Shown in pieces: positions 16,764-25,582 of a stretch of 64,000 nucleotides of DNA. The stretch is from Selenomonadales bacterium (GTDB taxonomy: Bacteria > Bacillota > Negativicutes > Sporomusales > UBA7701): positions 51,210 to 115,209 of the forward strand of contig JAHDOI010000055.1 of NCBI GenBank assembly GCA_018434945.1, written 5' to 3'. The notes under the pieces were generated by a model, which saw only the letters and a program-made list of their open reading frames with translations, searched no databases and was not told the DNA's origin. The stretch's first letter is position 1; each line of letters opens with the position of its first letter. Position numbers and translations under genes: made by a program.

Positions 16764-17378
16764 TCAGCGCAGGTAGTAGACTTGCGGTTTTGTGCCCTTT
16801 TCGGCGAGCAGCTGCTGGCCGCCGCGTTCGCGGATGGCTTTGGATACTTCGCTGTTCGGGTCGTTAAGGTCGCCGAACTTGCGCGCCTTGGCCGGACAGA
16901 CCTCGACACAGCGCGGTTCCTGTCCCTTGGCGGTGCGTTCGACGCACAGCGTGCATTTCTCCATGATGCCTTTGGCGCGGACGGGGGCTTCGCCGTATGA
17001 GTGGCCGGGTTCGCGGACGGGTTTCTGCCAGTTGAAGACGCGGACGTTGTAAGGGCAGGCGGCCATGCAGTAGCGGCAGCCGATGCAGCGGTCGTAGTTT
17101 ATCAGGACACGGCCGTCCTCGTCCCGGTAGGTGGCGCCCACCGGGCATACTTTGACGCAGGAGGCGTTCTCGCAGTGCAGGCAGGAGAGCGGCATCCAGC
17201 TCTTTTCGAGACTGGGGAATTCGCCGCGCGCGGTGTCGACATCCTCGCCGCCGATGGTGAGGATGCGGTTCCACAGCATGCCCATCGGCACGTTGTTCTG
17301 CATCTTGCAGCCGAGGGAGCAGGTATGGCAGCCCATGCACCGCTTTAGGTCTATGGTCATGCCTAGCTTCTTGGCCAT
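16764..17378 (-). CDS. Four-cluster 4Fe-4S electron-transfer subunit (DmsB/PsrB type)
   Basis: 204 residues with four cysteine groups in order: CMGCHTCSLGC (about 15-25), CLHCENASCVKVCP (about 61-74), CIGCRYCMAACP (about 94-105) and CTLCVERT....CVEVCP (about 140-160). This is the ferredoxin subunit of CISM respiratory enzymes and relays electrons between the NrfD subunit and the molybdoenzyme. Its ATG overlaps the stop of the catalytic-subunit gene by one base, so the two are translationally coupled. Confidence 0.93.
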   Translation of the reverse strand: MAKKLGMTIDLKRCMGCHTCSLGCKMQNNVPMGMLWNRILTIGGEDVDTARGEFPSLEKSWMPLSCLHCENASCVKVCPVGATYRDEDGRVLINYDRCIGCRYCMAACPYNVRVFNWQKPVREPGHSYGEAPVRAKGIMEKCTLCVERTAKGQEPRCVEVCPAKARKFGDLNDPNSEVSKAIRERGGQQLLAEKGTKPQVYYLR

Positions 17379-19735
17379 CAGTTAGCACCCCCTGCCTTTT
17401 TGACTTCGACCAGGGTGTCGTTGAAGGGGATGACCGGCCCGTGGCTCAGCGGGTACCCGCGGGGGTTGTTGGCGCTGTTGGTGACGTTCTGCAGGTTGCC
17501 GGCCGCGAAGTATTTCGACCACCAGCCTTCGCTCACCCTGATGGAGCCTGGGCGCATATCGGGGGTGGCCTGGTAGCGGGCCTGGAATTTGCCGCGGTCG
17601 TTGAAGACTTCGACGAGGTCGCCGTTCTTGAGGCCGCGTTTTTGCGCGTCTTTCGGGTTCATCTCCACCTTCGGCTCCTTGATGATCTGGGTTATCCAGC
17701 GGGCGTTGGAGAAGGAGGAGTGGGCCCGGTAGCGGGTGTGGGCCTGGCTGAACTGCAGCGGGTATTTCTTGAAGAGCGGGTTGTGGGGCGAGGCTTCCTG
17801 GGGTTCCTCATAGGAGGGGAAGCCGGCGCCGAATGGCAGCAGCACTTCGGAGTAGAGCTGGATCTTTTTGGTGGGGGTGGCGTAGACCTGGTTCATGTTG
17901 CTGCGGAAGGGCTCCCACGGCGCGTTGAGGCGCTGGATGTAGCGGTTGGCTTTGAGGGTCTCGACCGTTATGCCCTTGAGAGGCGGGGCCGGGTCCTTAA
18001 GCCGCGCGTTGTTGAGGTCCGCGGGGGTCTTGGGCAGGTACTGGGCCAGGCCGAGTTTGGCGGCCAGCTCCTGCTCGATTTTGAAGTCGGTCTTGCTTTC
18101 GTACAGCGGGTCGATGACCTTCTGCATCATCATGATGTGGTTGCGGCGAACCTGGAGGTTGTAGCAGTCGTACTCCATCTCGAAGTTCGTGCAGGTGGGC
18201 AGGACGATGTCGGCGTAGTTGACGGTGTCGTTGTGGAAGATGTCGACGACGACGACGAGGTCGAGCTTTTTGAGCCAGGCGGCCGTCTGGTGGGCGTTGG
18301 CCAGCCACTGGTTGAGGGTGTTGCCCTGGATTATGACCGCCCGGACGGAGTTCGGCTTCTGGGGGAAATCGGTGGCCGGCATCTCGGGCTTGGCGGGGGC
18401 GAAGCCCTTGTCCTTGGGAAGGGGCCAGCCCTTGAACGGCGCGAAGTAGCCGGGAAGGTGATGGTTGGCTGCGCCGACGCCGCCGCCTACGCGGCCGATG
18501 TTGCCGGTGAGCGCGGCGAGGATGCCGCCCGCGCGGCCGAGGCTGTCGGCGTGGTACCATTTGTCGGGGCCGCCCCAGCCCCAGGCGAGTACGGCCGGCC
18601 CGGCGGTGGCGTACTGTTTGGCCAGGTCTTTGATGACCTGTTCGGGCACTTCGGTGATTTTGGCCGCCCACGCCGGGGTGTTGCCCTTGGTGTGCTCTCT
18701 GAGGGCGGCGAAAACGGTCTGCAGTTTGACGCCGTCGGCGGCGAAATCGCCCTCGAGTTCGGGCTGGATGCCGGGAGCGTCGTAAGGTTGGAACGAGCCG
18801 GAGTTCTTATCCCATACCTGGTATTTGTCGCCGAGTTTGAACAGTTTTTTGTCGTCCTCCCTGATGAGGAAGGGGGCGGTGCTGTTTTTGCGGAGATAGT
18901 CCTCGTGGTACCATTTATTGGCGAACACTTGATTAATGAGTGCCAGTATCAGGGCGGTATCGGTGCCTGGTCTCAGGCTGATCCACTGGTCGCAGCGGGT
19001 GGTGGTGGTGGAGTAGGACGGGTCGATGGAGATGATCTTGGCGCCCGCTTCTTTGGCGTCATAGAAGAACTGGGCGTCGGTCATGGAGGTTTCCAGGAAG
19101 TTGTTGCCGAGGAGGATGATTGTCTTGGAGTTGACCCAGTCGGTGACTTCGTTGTTCATCGGGCCGAACAGGCCGACGCCGGTGATCTGGTGCAGGCCGC
19201 CGGACAGGCCGATGTCGATGCCGGCGTGGTTGGTGAACTGGGCGCCGAGCATCGTGGCCAGCGAGAACATGGGGTGTTCGACGCCGGAGGAAGCCTTGAG
19301 GTAGATGGATTTGCCGCCGTGTTTGTCCTTAAGTTCCTTGAGTTTGCCGGCGACGGTGGTCAGGGCTTCGTCCCAGGAGATGGGCACGAATTTGCCTTCG
19401 CCGCGCTCGCCGACGCGTTTTAAGGGCGTTTTGATGCGGTCGGGGCTGTAGACGCGCTCAAGCTCGGACAGGCCGCGCAGGCAGACGAGGGAATTGCGTT
19501 TGTCCGGCCATTCGTTGGCCTCGATCTTGACCAGTTTACCGTCCTTGACGGTGCATTTGAACGAGCAGCGTCCGCCGCAGTTGGGGGGATGGTAGGTATA
19601 AGCCACTTTCTCCTGGGGGTCCGACGCGGCGTCCGACTGGCGCAGCCATTTGCTCACAGGCGGCAGTGCCCCGCACGCGCCCAAGGCCGCCCCGGCCAGA
19701 CCCGTCTTGATGAAGGTCCGCCTAGATAGTCCCAT
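17378..19735 (-). CDS. Tat-exported molybdopterin oxidoreductase, DMSO-reductase family catalytic subunit
   Basis: About 785 residues from ATG 19735. The N-terminus GLSRRTFIKTGLAGAALGA is a Tat signal. A 4Fe-4S site (NCGGRCSFKC, then VCLRG) follows at about 53-90. At the position of the Mo ligand, TNHAGIDIGLSGGLHQ aligns with the DmsA TNHYGDYSSAQ region, suggesting a serine ligand, as in DMSO/TMAO reductases, rather than cysteine or selenocysteine. The C-terminal molybdopterin-dinucleotide domain is present (PKDAQKRGLKNGDLVEVFNDRG). It acts outside the cytoplasmic membrane on an S- or N-oxide or a similar acceptor. The exact substrate cannot be read from the sequence. Confidence 0.88.
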   Translation of the reverse strand: MGLSRRTFIKTGLAGAALGACGALPPVSKWLRQSDAASDPQEKVAYTYHPPNCGGRCSFKCTVKDGKLVKIEANEWPDKRNSLVCLRGLSELERVYSPDRIKTPLKRVGERGEGKFVPISWDEALTTVAGKLKELKDKHGGKSIYLKASSGVEHPMFSLATMLGAQFTNHAGIDIGLSGGLHQITGVGLFGPMNNEVTDWVNSKTIILLGNNFLETSMTDAQFFYDAKEAGAKIISIDPSYSTTTTRCDQWISLRPGTDTALILALINQVFANKWYHEDYLRKNSTAPFLIREDDKKLFKLGDKYQVWDKNSGSFQPYDAPGIQPELEGDFAADGVKLQTVFAALREHTKGNTPAWAAKITEVPEQVIKDLAKQYATAGPAVLAWGWGGPDKWYHADSLGRAGGILAALTGNIGRVGGGVGAANHHLPGYFAPFKGWPLPKDKGFAPAKPEMPATDFPQKPNSVRAVIIQGNTLNQWLANAHQTAAWLKKLDLVVVVDIFHNDTVNYADIVLPTCTNFEMEYDCYNLQVRRNHIMMMQKVIDPLYESKTDFKIEQELAAKLGLAQYLPKTPADLNNARLKDPAPPLKGITVETLKANRYIQRLNAPWEPFRSNMNQVYATPTKKIQLYSEVLLPFGAGFPSYEEPQEASPHNPLFKKYPLQFSQAHTRYRAHSSFSNARWITQIIKEPKVEMNPKDAQKRGLKNGDLVEVFNDRGKFQARYQATPDMRPGSIRVSEGWWSKYFAAGNLQNVTNSANNPRGYPLSHGPVIPFNDTLVEVKKAGGAN

Positions 19736-19814
19736 TGTCACTTTCCCTTCCTTTCCTGTTCGTTTTTTGCGGAGATATGACGATAACGCGAATTCATGCG
19801 ATGTATGGCGAAAA

Positions 19815-19833
19815 GTTATATGCGGTATATAAC
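19815..19833. promoter_or_regulatory. 7-5-7 inverted repeat upstream of the molybdoenzyme operon
   Basis: GTTATAT-GCGGT-ATATAAC is a perfect inverted repeat about 80 bases before the operon's first start codon, inside an AT-rich region. It is a candidate operator for the adjacent LuxR-type regulator or an FNR/CRP-type protein. Confidence 0.45.
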
Positions 19834-19891
19834 AATATATAAGCCGGTGATCGCCAATAGACTGTTCCGGGAAAGAGAACGCCGCTTAGAC

Positions 19892-19935
19892 AAAAAAAGA
19901 CCTCATTACTGTAATGATAAAGTTAATGGGTCTTT
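19892..19935 (-). terminator. Terminator of the LuxR-type regulator gene
   Basis: Read on the minus strand, AGACCCATTA pairs with TAATGAGGTCT and is followed by TTTTTTTG. It lies 37 bases after the stop of the regulator gene. Confidence 0.8.
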
Positions 19936-19971
19936 AAATAAATTATCCGAAAGTATAGTCTTTTTATCTTT

Positions 19972-22455
19972 TCAGCCCATTTTCCGTTCGAGCATCAGCC
20001 GCGCCAGCATCGTCCTGCTGCCTATTCCCAGCTTGGCGTAGATGTTTTGCAGCGCTTTTTTGACGGTGGCTTCTTCGATGACGAGTTTTTTGGCGATTGC
20101 CCGGTTGGACAGGCCGGCGGCGACCAGCCCGGCGATCTCCCGCTCGCGGGCGGTGAGATTCACCGGGTCGTTTCCCGTTTTCTCCGCCGCCTTCATCGCG
20201 GCCAGCTTTTTGGCGTAGGCGACGTAGGTTCTTTTCACTCTGGCGACGAAGCCGGCATACCGGTCGTCTTTGCCCAGTTCGCCGAGGATGGCGGCGATGT
20301 GTTCGCCGTTTTCCACAAAGGGCATGATGAGGCCGTCGGGGGCGGCGATATCGGCGGCCTGTTTCAGGGCCGCCTGCGCTTCGTAGCGGTGCTGCAGCCG
20401 GTGATGGGCCGCCGCGACGTAGATGTGGGTATATACCTGGCCAAGCAGGTTGGGGAACGCGTAGGCGACTTCGAGGAATTGCCCGGCCAGACCGAGGAGT
20501 CTGAGGTATTGCCCGCGGACCAGCAGCGCCTTGCCGTAGACGATGTTGAAAGCGGCGTAGGCGGGATAGTAGAGCGAGCTGTCTTTTACATCGCCGTTCG
20601 CGATCCAGGCGGGAATCTTCCCCGCCTGGTCCAGGCAGGCGTATACGGAGCCTTCGCACAGCTCCAGCATATGGATATTGTGATACAGTTTCTGTCGTTT
20701 GATTTCTTCCCGCGCGTGCTGCAGAACGTTTTTAACGGCCGGCAGGTTTCCTTTGACGATATCGAGCTTGATCTGGAGGAATAATGTACAGATCAGTATC
20801 GCCATCTGACCCTGGGACTTTGCGACGTACATGGCTTTATTCGCCATGATCTCGGCATTTTCGAAGTCACCGGTATAGTAATGGCGTTCGGCCTGGATGA
20901 CAAGCTCCGCTCCTGCGCCATGGCCGCCGGTAAGATGGCAGTAAAGAGGCATCGTTGCCGTGAATTCCGCGACTTCCTGCGCCAGCCGCCCGCTTTCCCG
21001 ATAGAACATATATAGTACGGACGGCGAGCCGAAGGTCCACAAGGCATTCCTGTCGAGGAATTTTGACGGACCTTTGAGAAGTCTGGCGGCTTTTTGGAGA
21101 TGTTCGGACATCCCCGTTATGCTGTTATAGCGCAGGAAGCTGTACAGCAACTCGAGTTCTCCCGCCAGCTGCGCCTTGGTATTTTCGTCGTTTTCGTATT
21201 GTTCGATATAGTCGCGGATTTCGGCGCACTGTTCCGCGAAGAGCTTCTTTTCGTTGAACACGAAAAGATAAACCGCATAGACCAGCCAAGCCCAGGGGCG
21301 CGCTTTTTTTACAGCCGCCGGGCACTCCCGGAAGTAGCGGATTATCTTTTCCTTGTACTCGGTGTTTATGGTGTGTCCTTTGGCCAGTTCGAGCGCGGTC
21401 AGCAAGCCTTCGAAATCGCCGGCCTGATAATATGCCTCCATGGCGTTCATATGATCGCCGCTGGCCTCATACCAGCGTCCCGCCGCGCGCAGGACGGCCC
21501 GCATATGTTCCTTCCCCCGCCGCTCGAGCGCCTCCCGCAGGAAATCGGTGAAGATGTTGTGCATCCGGTAGGTTTTGCTGTATTTGTCGTATCTGATGAA
21601 GGCGTTGTGGCTCATAAGATAATCGACCAGCGTTTCGACGTTGTCTCTGGGCCACATCGCTTTTGCCTGCGCCCATGTAAAGCTGTCGAAAATGCAGATG
21701 GACAGGAGAAATTCTTTCACTTCCGTCGGATATCTGCGGTATACGGCTTTTTCGATCAGTTCGGACAGGCTTATCTGATGCTCGACCAGACCCTCCCTCG
21801 CGAAGGCGAGCATGCTGAGGTAGAGGGCGCTGATCCACCCCTCGGTGTAGGCGAGAAGCTCCGCGGCTTCGTGAGGTCTCAGCCTTATCCCGCACTGCTT
21901 GTAATAGGCGATGATTTCGCCCTGGTTCAGTTCGAAACAGCTTTTGTCGATAACGTGGCAGTAGCCTTTCAGGGCGAGTTCGGTGGTTTTTTCGCCGAAG
22001 GCCGCCCTGGATATGACGATGATATGGAGGGCCGGCGGCGCCATTTTTACAAGCAGTTCGAGAAACTGCTCGATGCTTTTCGATGACAGCAGGTGGAAGT
22101 CGTCGAATACGATGACCGTTTTCGCCGGGAAGACGATGTCTTCGATTATCTCCACCGCCGCATCCATGAAGATGCTGTTGGTGGGCACCCCCAGTTCCGC
22201 CAGCCTGTCCGCACAGCCTGGGTCCACCTTTTTCAGCATGCGGCACAGCCCTCGCCAGAAGCCGATAACCGAGTCATCGACAACAGTCTGCCACAATACC
22301 TTGGCATCACTGTTGTTCAGGGATTCTTTGACAGCTGTTGTTTTTCCATAGCCCATCGGCGCTTCCACAACCGTAAGCGGGTATTCCCAGATTCTGCTCA
22401 GGGCCTGTCTGAGAGGCTGGCGCAGGTATAGGGCGGTCGGGTTGAAGCGGGGCAT
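19972..22455 (-). CDS. MalT/LAL-type LuxR-family ATP-dependent regulator
   Basis: 827 residues; AGGAGGTG lies seven bases before ATG 22455. It starts with a STAND-type ATPase: Walker A EAPMGYGKTTA (about 31-41) and Walker B VIVFDDFHLL (about 114-123). A long helical-repeat sensor region follows (about 330-740). It ends with a LuxR HTH (LTAREREIAGLVAAGLSNRAIAKKL, about 765-820). Proteins of this build activate transcription when they bind a small inducer. The position next to the molybdoenzyme operon suggests that operon as a target. It has its own promoter with phased decamer repeats and its own terminator. Confidence 0.9.
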   Translation of the reverse strand: MPRFNPTALYLRQPLRQALSRIWEYPLTVVEAPMGYGKTTAVKESLNNSDAKVLWQTVVDDSVIGFWRGLCRMLKKVDPGCADRLAELGVPTNSIFMDAAVEIIEDIVFPAKTVIVFDDFHLLSSKSIEQFLELLVKMAPPALHIIVISRAAFGEKTTELALKGYCHVIDKSCFELNQGEIIAYYKQCGIRLRPHEAAELLAYTEGWISALYLSMLAFAREGLVEHQISLSELIEKAVYRRYPTEVKEFLLSICIFDSFTWAQAKAMWPRDNVETLVDYLMSHNAFIRYDKYSKTYRMHNIFTDFLREALERRGKEHMRAVLRAAGRWYEASGDHMNAMEAYYQAGDFEGLLTALELAKGHTINTEYKEKIIRYFRECPAAVKKARPWAWLVYAVYLFVFNEKKLFAEQCAEIRDYIEQYENDENTKAQLAGELELLYSFLRYNSITGMSEHLQKAARLLKGPSKFLDRNALWTFGSPSVLYMFYRESGRLAQEVAEFTATMPLYCHLTGGHGAGAELVIQAERHYYTGDFENAEIMANKAMYVAKSQGQMAILICTLFLQIKLDIVKGNLPAVKNVLQHAREEIKRQKLYHNIHMLELCEGSVYACLDQAGKIPAWIANGDVKDSSLYYPAYAAFNIVYGKALLVRGQYLRLLGLAGQFLEVAYAFPNLLGQVYTHIYVAAAHHRLQHRYEAQAALKQAADIAAPDGLIMPFVENGEHIAAILGELGKDDRYAGFVARVKRTYVAYAKKLAAMKAAEKTGNDPVNLTAREREIAGLVAAGLSNRAIAKKLVIEEATVKKALQNIYAKLGIGSRTMLARLMLERKMG

Positions 22456-22550
22456 TGATGAGCACCTCCTGGAAAACGAAGATTCTCAAGGGACAAGGGC
22501 TGCCGCGCAGAATTCCGCGAGTTCGGGCCGACATTATCGGTTCATGCTCA

Positions 22551-22599
22551 TTTTAGCATATTTTAACATATTTTAGCGTATTATTATATATTTTGTCAA
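22551..22599 (-). promoter_or_regulatory. Regulator promoter with three 10-bp direct repeats
   Basis: On the minus strand, TTGACA (22594-22599) and TAAAAT (22570-22575) have an 18-base spacer. From the -10 element downstream run three tandem copies of TTTTARCRTA (plus-strand reading, 22551-22580), one per helical turn. They could be activator sites or overlapping -10 elements. Confidence 0.6.
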
Positions 22600-22702
22600 A
22601 AAGCTGATTAAACGATTATTATCGCCAATATTCATGGATTATCTTATAATGCGGCTGCTGGCAGATGCCGGGGGCTTGTGCCGCAATGTGAAAAAAAGGC
22701 GG

Positions 22703-23965
22703 CTATGACAGGATATCTGCGAGCAGCATGACGTTGAGCGCCGTGACGATGATGCCGATTAGCACCAGCACAGTCTGCTGACGGCGGGAATTGGCGTACT
22801 TGCCCATGACCGCCGCGGACGACGTGAGGTAGATCTGCAGGAAGATCGTCCAGGGCAGCTGGAGGCTGAGGGCGACCTGGGAGTAGATGAGCGCCCGGAA
22901 GGCGTCGTCGATGAACAGCAGGACGACGAGCGCCAGGCCGTAGGTGAGCGCGACCCCCGTCCAGGAATGCCTGTCCCTGATGTCGTAAGGTTCCCGGAAG
23001 ATGCCGGCGAAGATGCTGCCGCCGGCCATGCCGGCGGTGGTCGTGGAGGCGATGCCGGCGAAGAGCAGCGCGACGGCGAATACGACCGCCGCCCCCTCCC
23101 CCATCAGCGGCCGCAGCATGTCCTGGGCCTGCTGGAGTTCGTCTACCGGCACGCTGTTGGCGAAAAACACGGCGGCGGCGACGAGGATCATCGCGCTGTT
23201 GATCGCCCAGCCGATCCCCATGGAGAGCAAGGTGTCGAGGAATTCGTATTTTAGCTGCCGCTTGATGGTCGCGTCATCCTCCAGGTTCCACTGGCGGCTC
23301 TGGATGACTTCGGAATGGAGGAACAGGTTGTGGGGCATGACCACCGCCCCCAGCACACCCATGATAACGGCGAGCGAACCGAGCGGCACGGACGGAGTTA
23401 CCCAGCCCGCGGCCGCCTGCGGCCAGTCGAGCTGCACGAGGCTGAGTTCGTACAGGAAGGATACGCCGATCAGGGAGACGAAGCCGATGATCATCTTTTC
23501 GAGCCTGCGGTAGGAGTTGGACCACAAAAGCCAGGCGCACAGCAGCGCCGTCATGGCTGCCGCCGGTTTGACGGGAATGCCGAACAGCATGTTGAGCGCG
23601 ATGGCGCCGCCGAGGATCTCCGCCATGGCGGTGGCGACCGCGGCGGCCACAGCCGACAGCAGGACGGAGCGGGACACCCACGGGCGCAGGTGGACGCTCG
23701 CGGCCTCGGACAGGCACAGGCCGGTGACGATCCCCAGATGGGCGGCGTTGTGCTGCAGGATGATAAGCATGATCGTCGACAGGGTGACCATCCACAGCAG
23801 CAGGTACCCATACCCCGCGCCGGCGGCCATGTTGGTCGCCCAGTTGCCGGGGTCGATGAAGCCTACGGTGACCAGTATCCCCGGACCGATGTAACGCAGA
23901 ACGCGCCGGGCCTGCAGGCTGATTTCGTGACGGATGTCGAAGAAGGCTGCCAGTGATTTGAACAA
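22703..23965 (-). CDS. mntH: Nramp-family Mn2+/Fe2+ transporter
   Basis: 420 residues with about eleven membrane segments. TM1 carries GFIDPGNWATN (the DPGN metal-binding motif) and TM6 carries VMPHNLFLHSEV, matching canonical Nramp metal ligands (Asp, Asn, Met). It imports Mn2+ or Fe2+ with protons across the cytoplasmic membrane. The start codon is TTG with a weak GGCGGT site; no better start exists. It stands alone, so regulation by an Mn- or Fe-sensing repressor is possible, but no clear box was found. Confidence 0.9.
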   Translation of the reverse strand: MFKSLAAFFDIRHEISLQARRVLRYIGPGILVTVGFIDPGNWATNMAAGAGYGYLLLWMVTLSTIMLIILQHNAAHLGIVTGLCLSEAASVHLRPWVSRSVLLSAVAAAVATAMAEILGGAIALNMLFGIPVKPAAAMTALLCAWLLWSNSYRRLEKMIIGFVSLIGVSFLYELSLVQLDWPQAAAGWVTPSVPLGSLAVIMGVLGAVVMPHNLFLHSEVIQSRQWNLEDDATIKRQLKYEFLDTLLSMGIGWAINSAMILVAAAVFFANSVPVDELQQAQDMLRPLMGEGAAVVFAVALLFAGIASTTTAGMAGGSIFAGIFREPYDIRDRHSWTGVALTYGLALVVLLFIDDAFRALIYSQVALSLQLPWTIFLQIYLTSSAAVMGKYANSRRQQTVLVLIGIIVTALNVMLLADILS

Positions 23966-24135
23966 TGTCTTATACCGCCTAGATGTGGATTTTCAATTTA
24001 TAAATATTCTCCGCTACATTTTTTTATCCCTGTTGTTTGCTCCCGGGGGGGCAAATGCCGCCTTAGGGCGAAGACGCCCCGGGAAAAATCCCGGAGCGTT
24101 CGTCACGACAGCTGGCTGGGCTGAACAAGTTTTTT

Positions 24136-24801
24136 TCAGAGGGTGAATTTCTGGGTGAATTCGCTCAGCACCCGGGTGCTGCCGTCGTTGACCACACTGC
24201 GCACGCTGTTGCCGAAAACCGCCGGCGGACCCGAGCGCCGCTCAATGGAGTAGTTCTGGACGTACTCGCCCTTCTTGACGTCGACATACGCCGCCCGCAG
24301 CATGACATCGGCATAATCGACCTCGTCCGTTTCGTATGCGTTGGTGTGCGTCTTGCCGTCCTTATCCTTCCAGTTGTTGATATTGGTCTTCATATGGTGG
24401 CTTACTTTCGCGTCGCCGACCACGACCAGCAGGAAGTCGACATTCTTGCTTTTGCCGAATTCCAGCAGCTGCGCCAGTTTCATCTCCCGCATCAGGCCTA
24501 CGGAGTCGGGCAGGATATCCTTCTTGCCCAGGAAGGAGGTCAGTTCCGTCTCAGGGATGGTTTGGACGGTGAATGCGGTTTTCTGCGCGGTTTTCGCGTT
24601 GACCGCCGCGCGGAACATGTCGGTCGGCTTGGCGTTGTGCTCCGCCCTCATCTGGTCGGTGAGCAGCAGCACGACCCCCAGTACGGGTTTGGCTTCCGCC
24701 TGCCCGGCCGCCTCTTCGGCGGCGGCCAGGCTTATCCCCGGCAGCAGCACCAGGAGAATGCCGATCATTATAATATTCACGCGCCGCAACAATTCTGCCA
24801 T
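24136..24801 (-). CDS. Exported hypothetical protein, 221 aa
   Basis: The ATG follows AAGGGTG. A signal peptide (RRVNIIMIGILLVLLPGISLAAA) is followed by a mature part of about 195 residues. It contains VLGVVLLLTDQ near the start, KSKNVDFLLVVVGDAK in the middle and ADVMLRAAYVDVKKGEYV later, an order shared with the proteins at 4636 and 8029. No mature cysteine. A palindromic stretch at 24078-24100 downstream may terminate it. Periplasmic; function unknown. Confidence 0.65.
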   Translation of the reverse strand: MAELLRRVNIIMIGILLVLLPGISLAAAEEAAGQAEAKPVLGVVLLLTDQMRAEHNAKPTDMFRAAVNAKTAQKTAFTVQTIPETELTSFLGKKDILPDSVGLMREMKLAQLLEFGKSKNVDFLLVVVGDAKVSHHMKTNINNWKDKDGKTHTNAYETDEVDYADVMLRAAYVDVKKGEYVQNYSIERRSGPPAVFGNSVRSVVNDGSTRVLSEFTQKFTL

Positions 24802-24976
24802 TTTTCTTCACCCTTTCTATGCAAGTGCGGTAAAAATAAGCATAATACGTTATTTGGCGCTATTTTCTGCGCGCCGCTGGCGATTTCCTGCCGGGCGCGG
24901 TGCAAAAGGGCAGCCCGCAGAAGCCGCGATATAAGCCCCGCAGCTAAACTTTTTCCGGCAATTAATTTAACATCTA

Positions 24977-25005
24977 TTGTCAACGGATAAAAAATATTAT
25001 ATAAT
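24977..25005 (+). promoter_or_regulatory. Strong promoter of the YeeE/YedE operon
   Basis: TTGTCA (24977-24982) and TATAAT (25000-25005) are separated by exactly 17 bases. The predicted start of transcription is near 25012, immediately before the GC palindrome at 25019-25036. Confidence 0.75.
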
Positions 25006-25018
25006 TCAAGTAAATACC

Positions 25019-25036
25019 CCCTCCCCCGGGGGAGGG
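25019..25036. promoter_or_regulatory. 18-bp GC palindrome at the transcription start (candidate operator)
   Basis: CCCTCCCCCGGGGGAGGG is a perfect palindrome within AT-rich flanks (ATAC on one side, AATA on the other), placed at about +7 to +24. C-run/G-run palindromes are typical operators of CsoR/CstR-type copper or persulfide sensors, which fits a sulfur-transport operon. It could also act as an RNA hairpin. Confidence 0.5.
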
Positions 25037-25063
25037 AATACTACAGATGAGGAGGACTATCGA

Positions 25064-25582
25064 ATGGATCGCGATAAGGGCTGGAACCCGTACCTGGCCG
25101 GCGGACTGAGCGGCCTCGTTTCCATCCTGTCCGTCTGGGTCGCCGGAAAGTATCTCGGCGCCTCCACCACTTTTGTCCGTACGAGCGGCATGATCGAAAG
25201 ATTATTCGACCCTGACCGGATAGCCAGGATGGAGTATTTCATCCGCGAGGCTCCCAAAATCGACTGGCAGTGGATGATGGTCGTGGGGATTATGATCGGC
25301 TCGTTTATAGCCGCAGCTTCGTCCGGCAGCTTCCGGCTGCAGGCGGTGCCCGATATGTGGCGGGAACGCTTCGGGCCAGGCGTAGGCAGGAGAGCGGTGT
25401 TTGCCTTTATAGGCGGCATTATCGCCATGTTCGGCGCGCGGCTGGCAGACGGCTGCCCCAGCGGCCACGGACTGAGCGGTTCCCTGCAGCTGGCTGTCAG
25501 CGGTTACATCGCTTTGGCCTGCTTCTTCCTCGGCGGTGTTGTGGCGGCCCGCATAATCTACGGAAGGGGTGGTTCGCGGTGA
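25064..25582 (+). CDS. YeeE/YedE-family sulfur-compound transporter, first half
   Basis: 172 residues from ATG 25064, with GGAGGA in front. Four to five membrane segments carry the family motif DGCPSGHGLSGS (about residues 128-139), in which the cysteine is thought to handle thiosulfate or persulfide sulfur. It is one half of a two-protein YeeE/YedE unit, and its stop overlaps the GTG of the next gene. Likely role: import of thiosulfate-type sulfur into the cytoplasm or rhodanese-linked sulfur handling. The substrate is inferred from the family. Confidence 0.85.
   Translation: MDRDKGWNPYLAGGLSGLVSILSVWVAGKYLGASTTFVRTSGMIERLFDPDRIARMEYFIREAPKIDWQWMMVVGIMIGSFIAAASSGSFRLQAVPDMWRERFGPGVGRRAVFAFIGGIIAMFGARLADGCPSGHGLSGSLQLAVSGYIALACFFLGGVVAARIIYGRGGSR

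Noticed and set aside
17441..19423. A 660-residue open frame on the plus strand
   Set aside because: It lies wholly antisense to the molybdoenzyme gene, is dominated by Gly, Val, Glu and Asp without any domain, and arises from the GC-rich codon pattern of the real gene.
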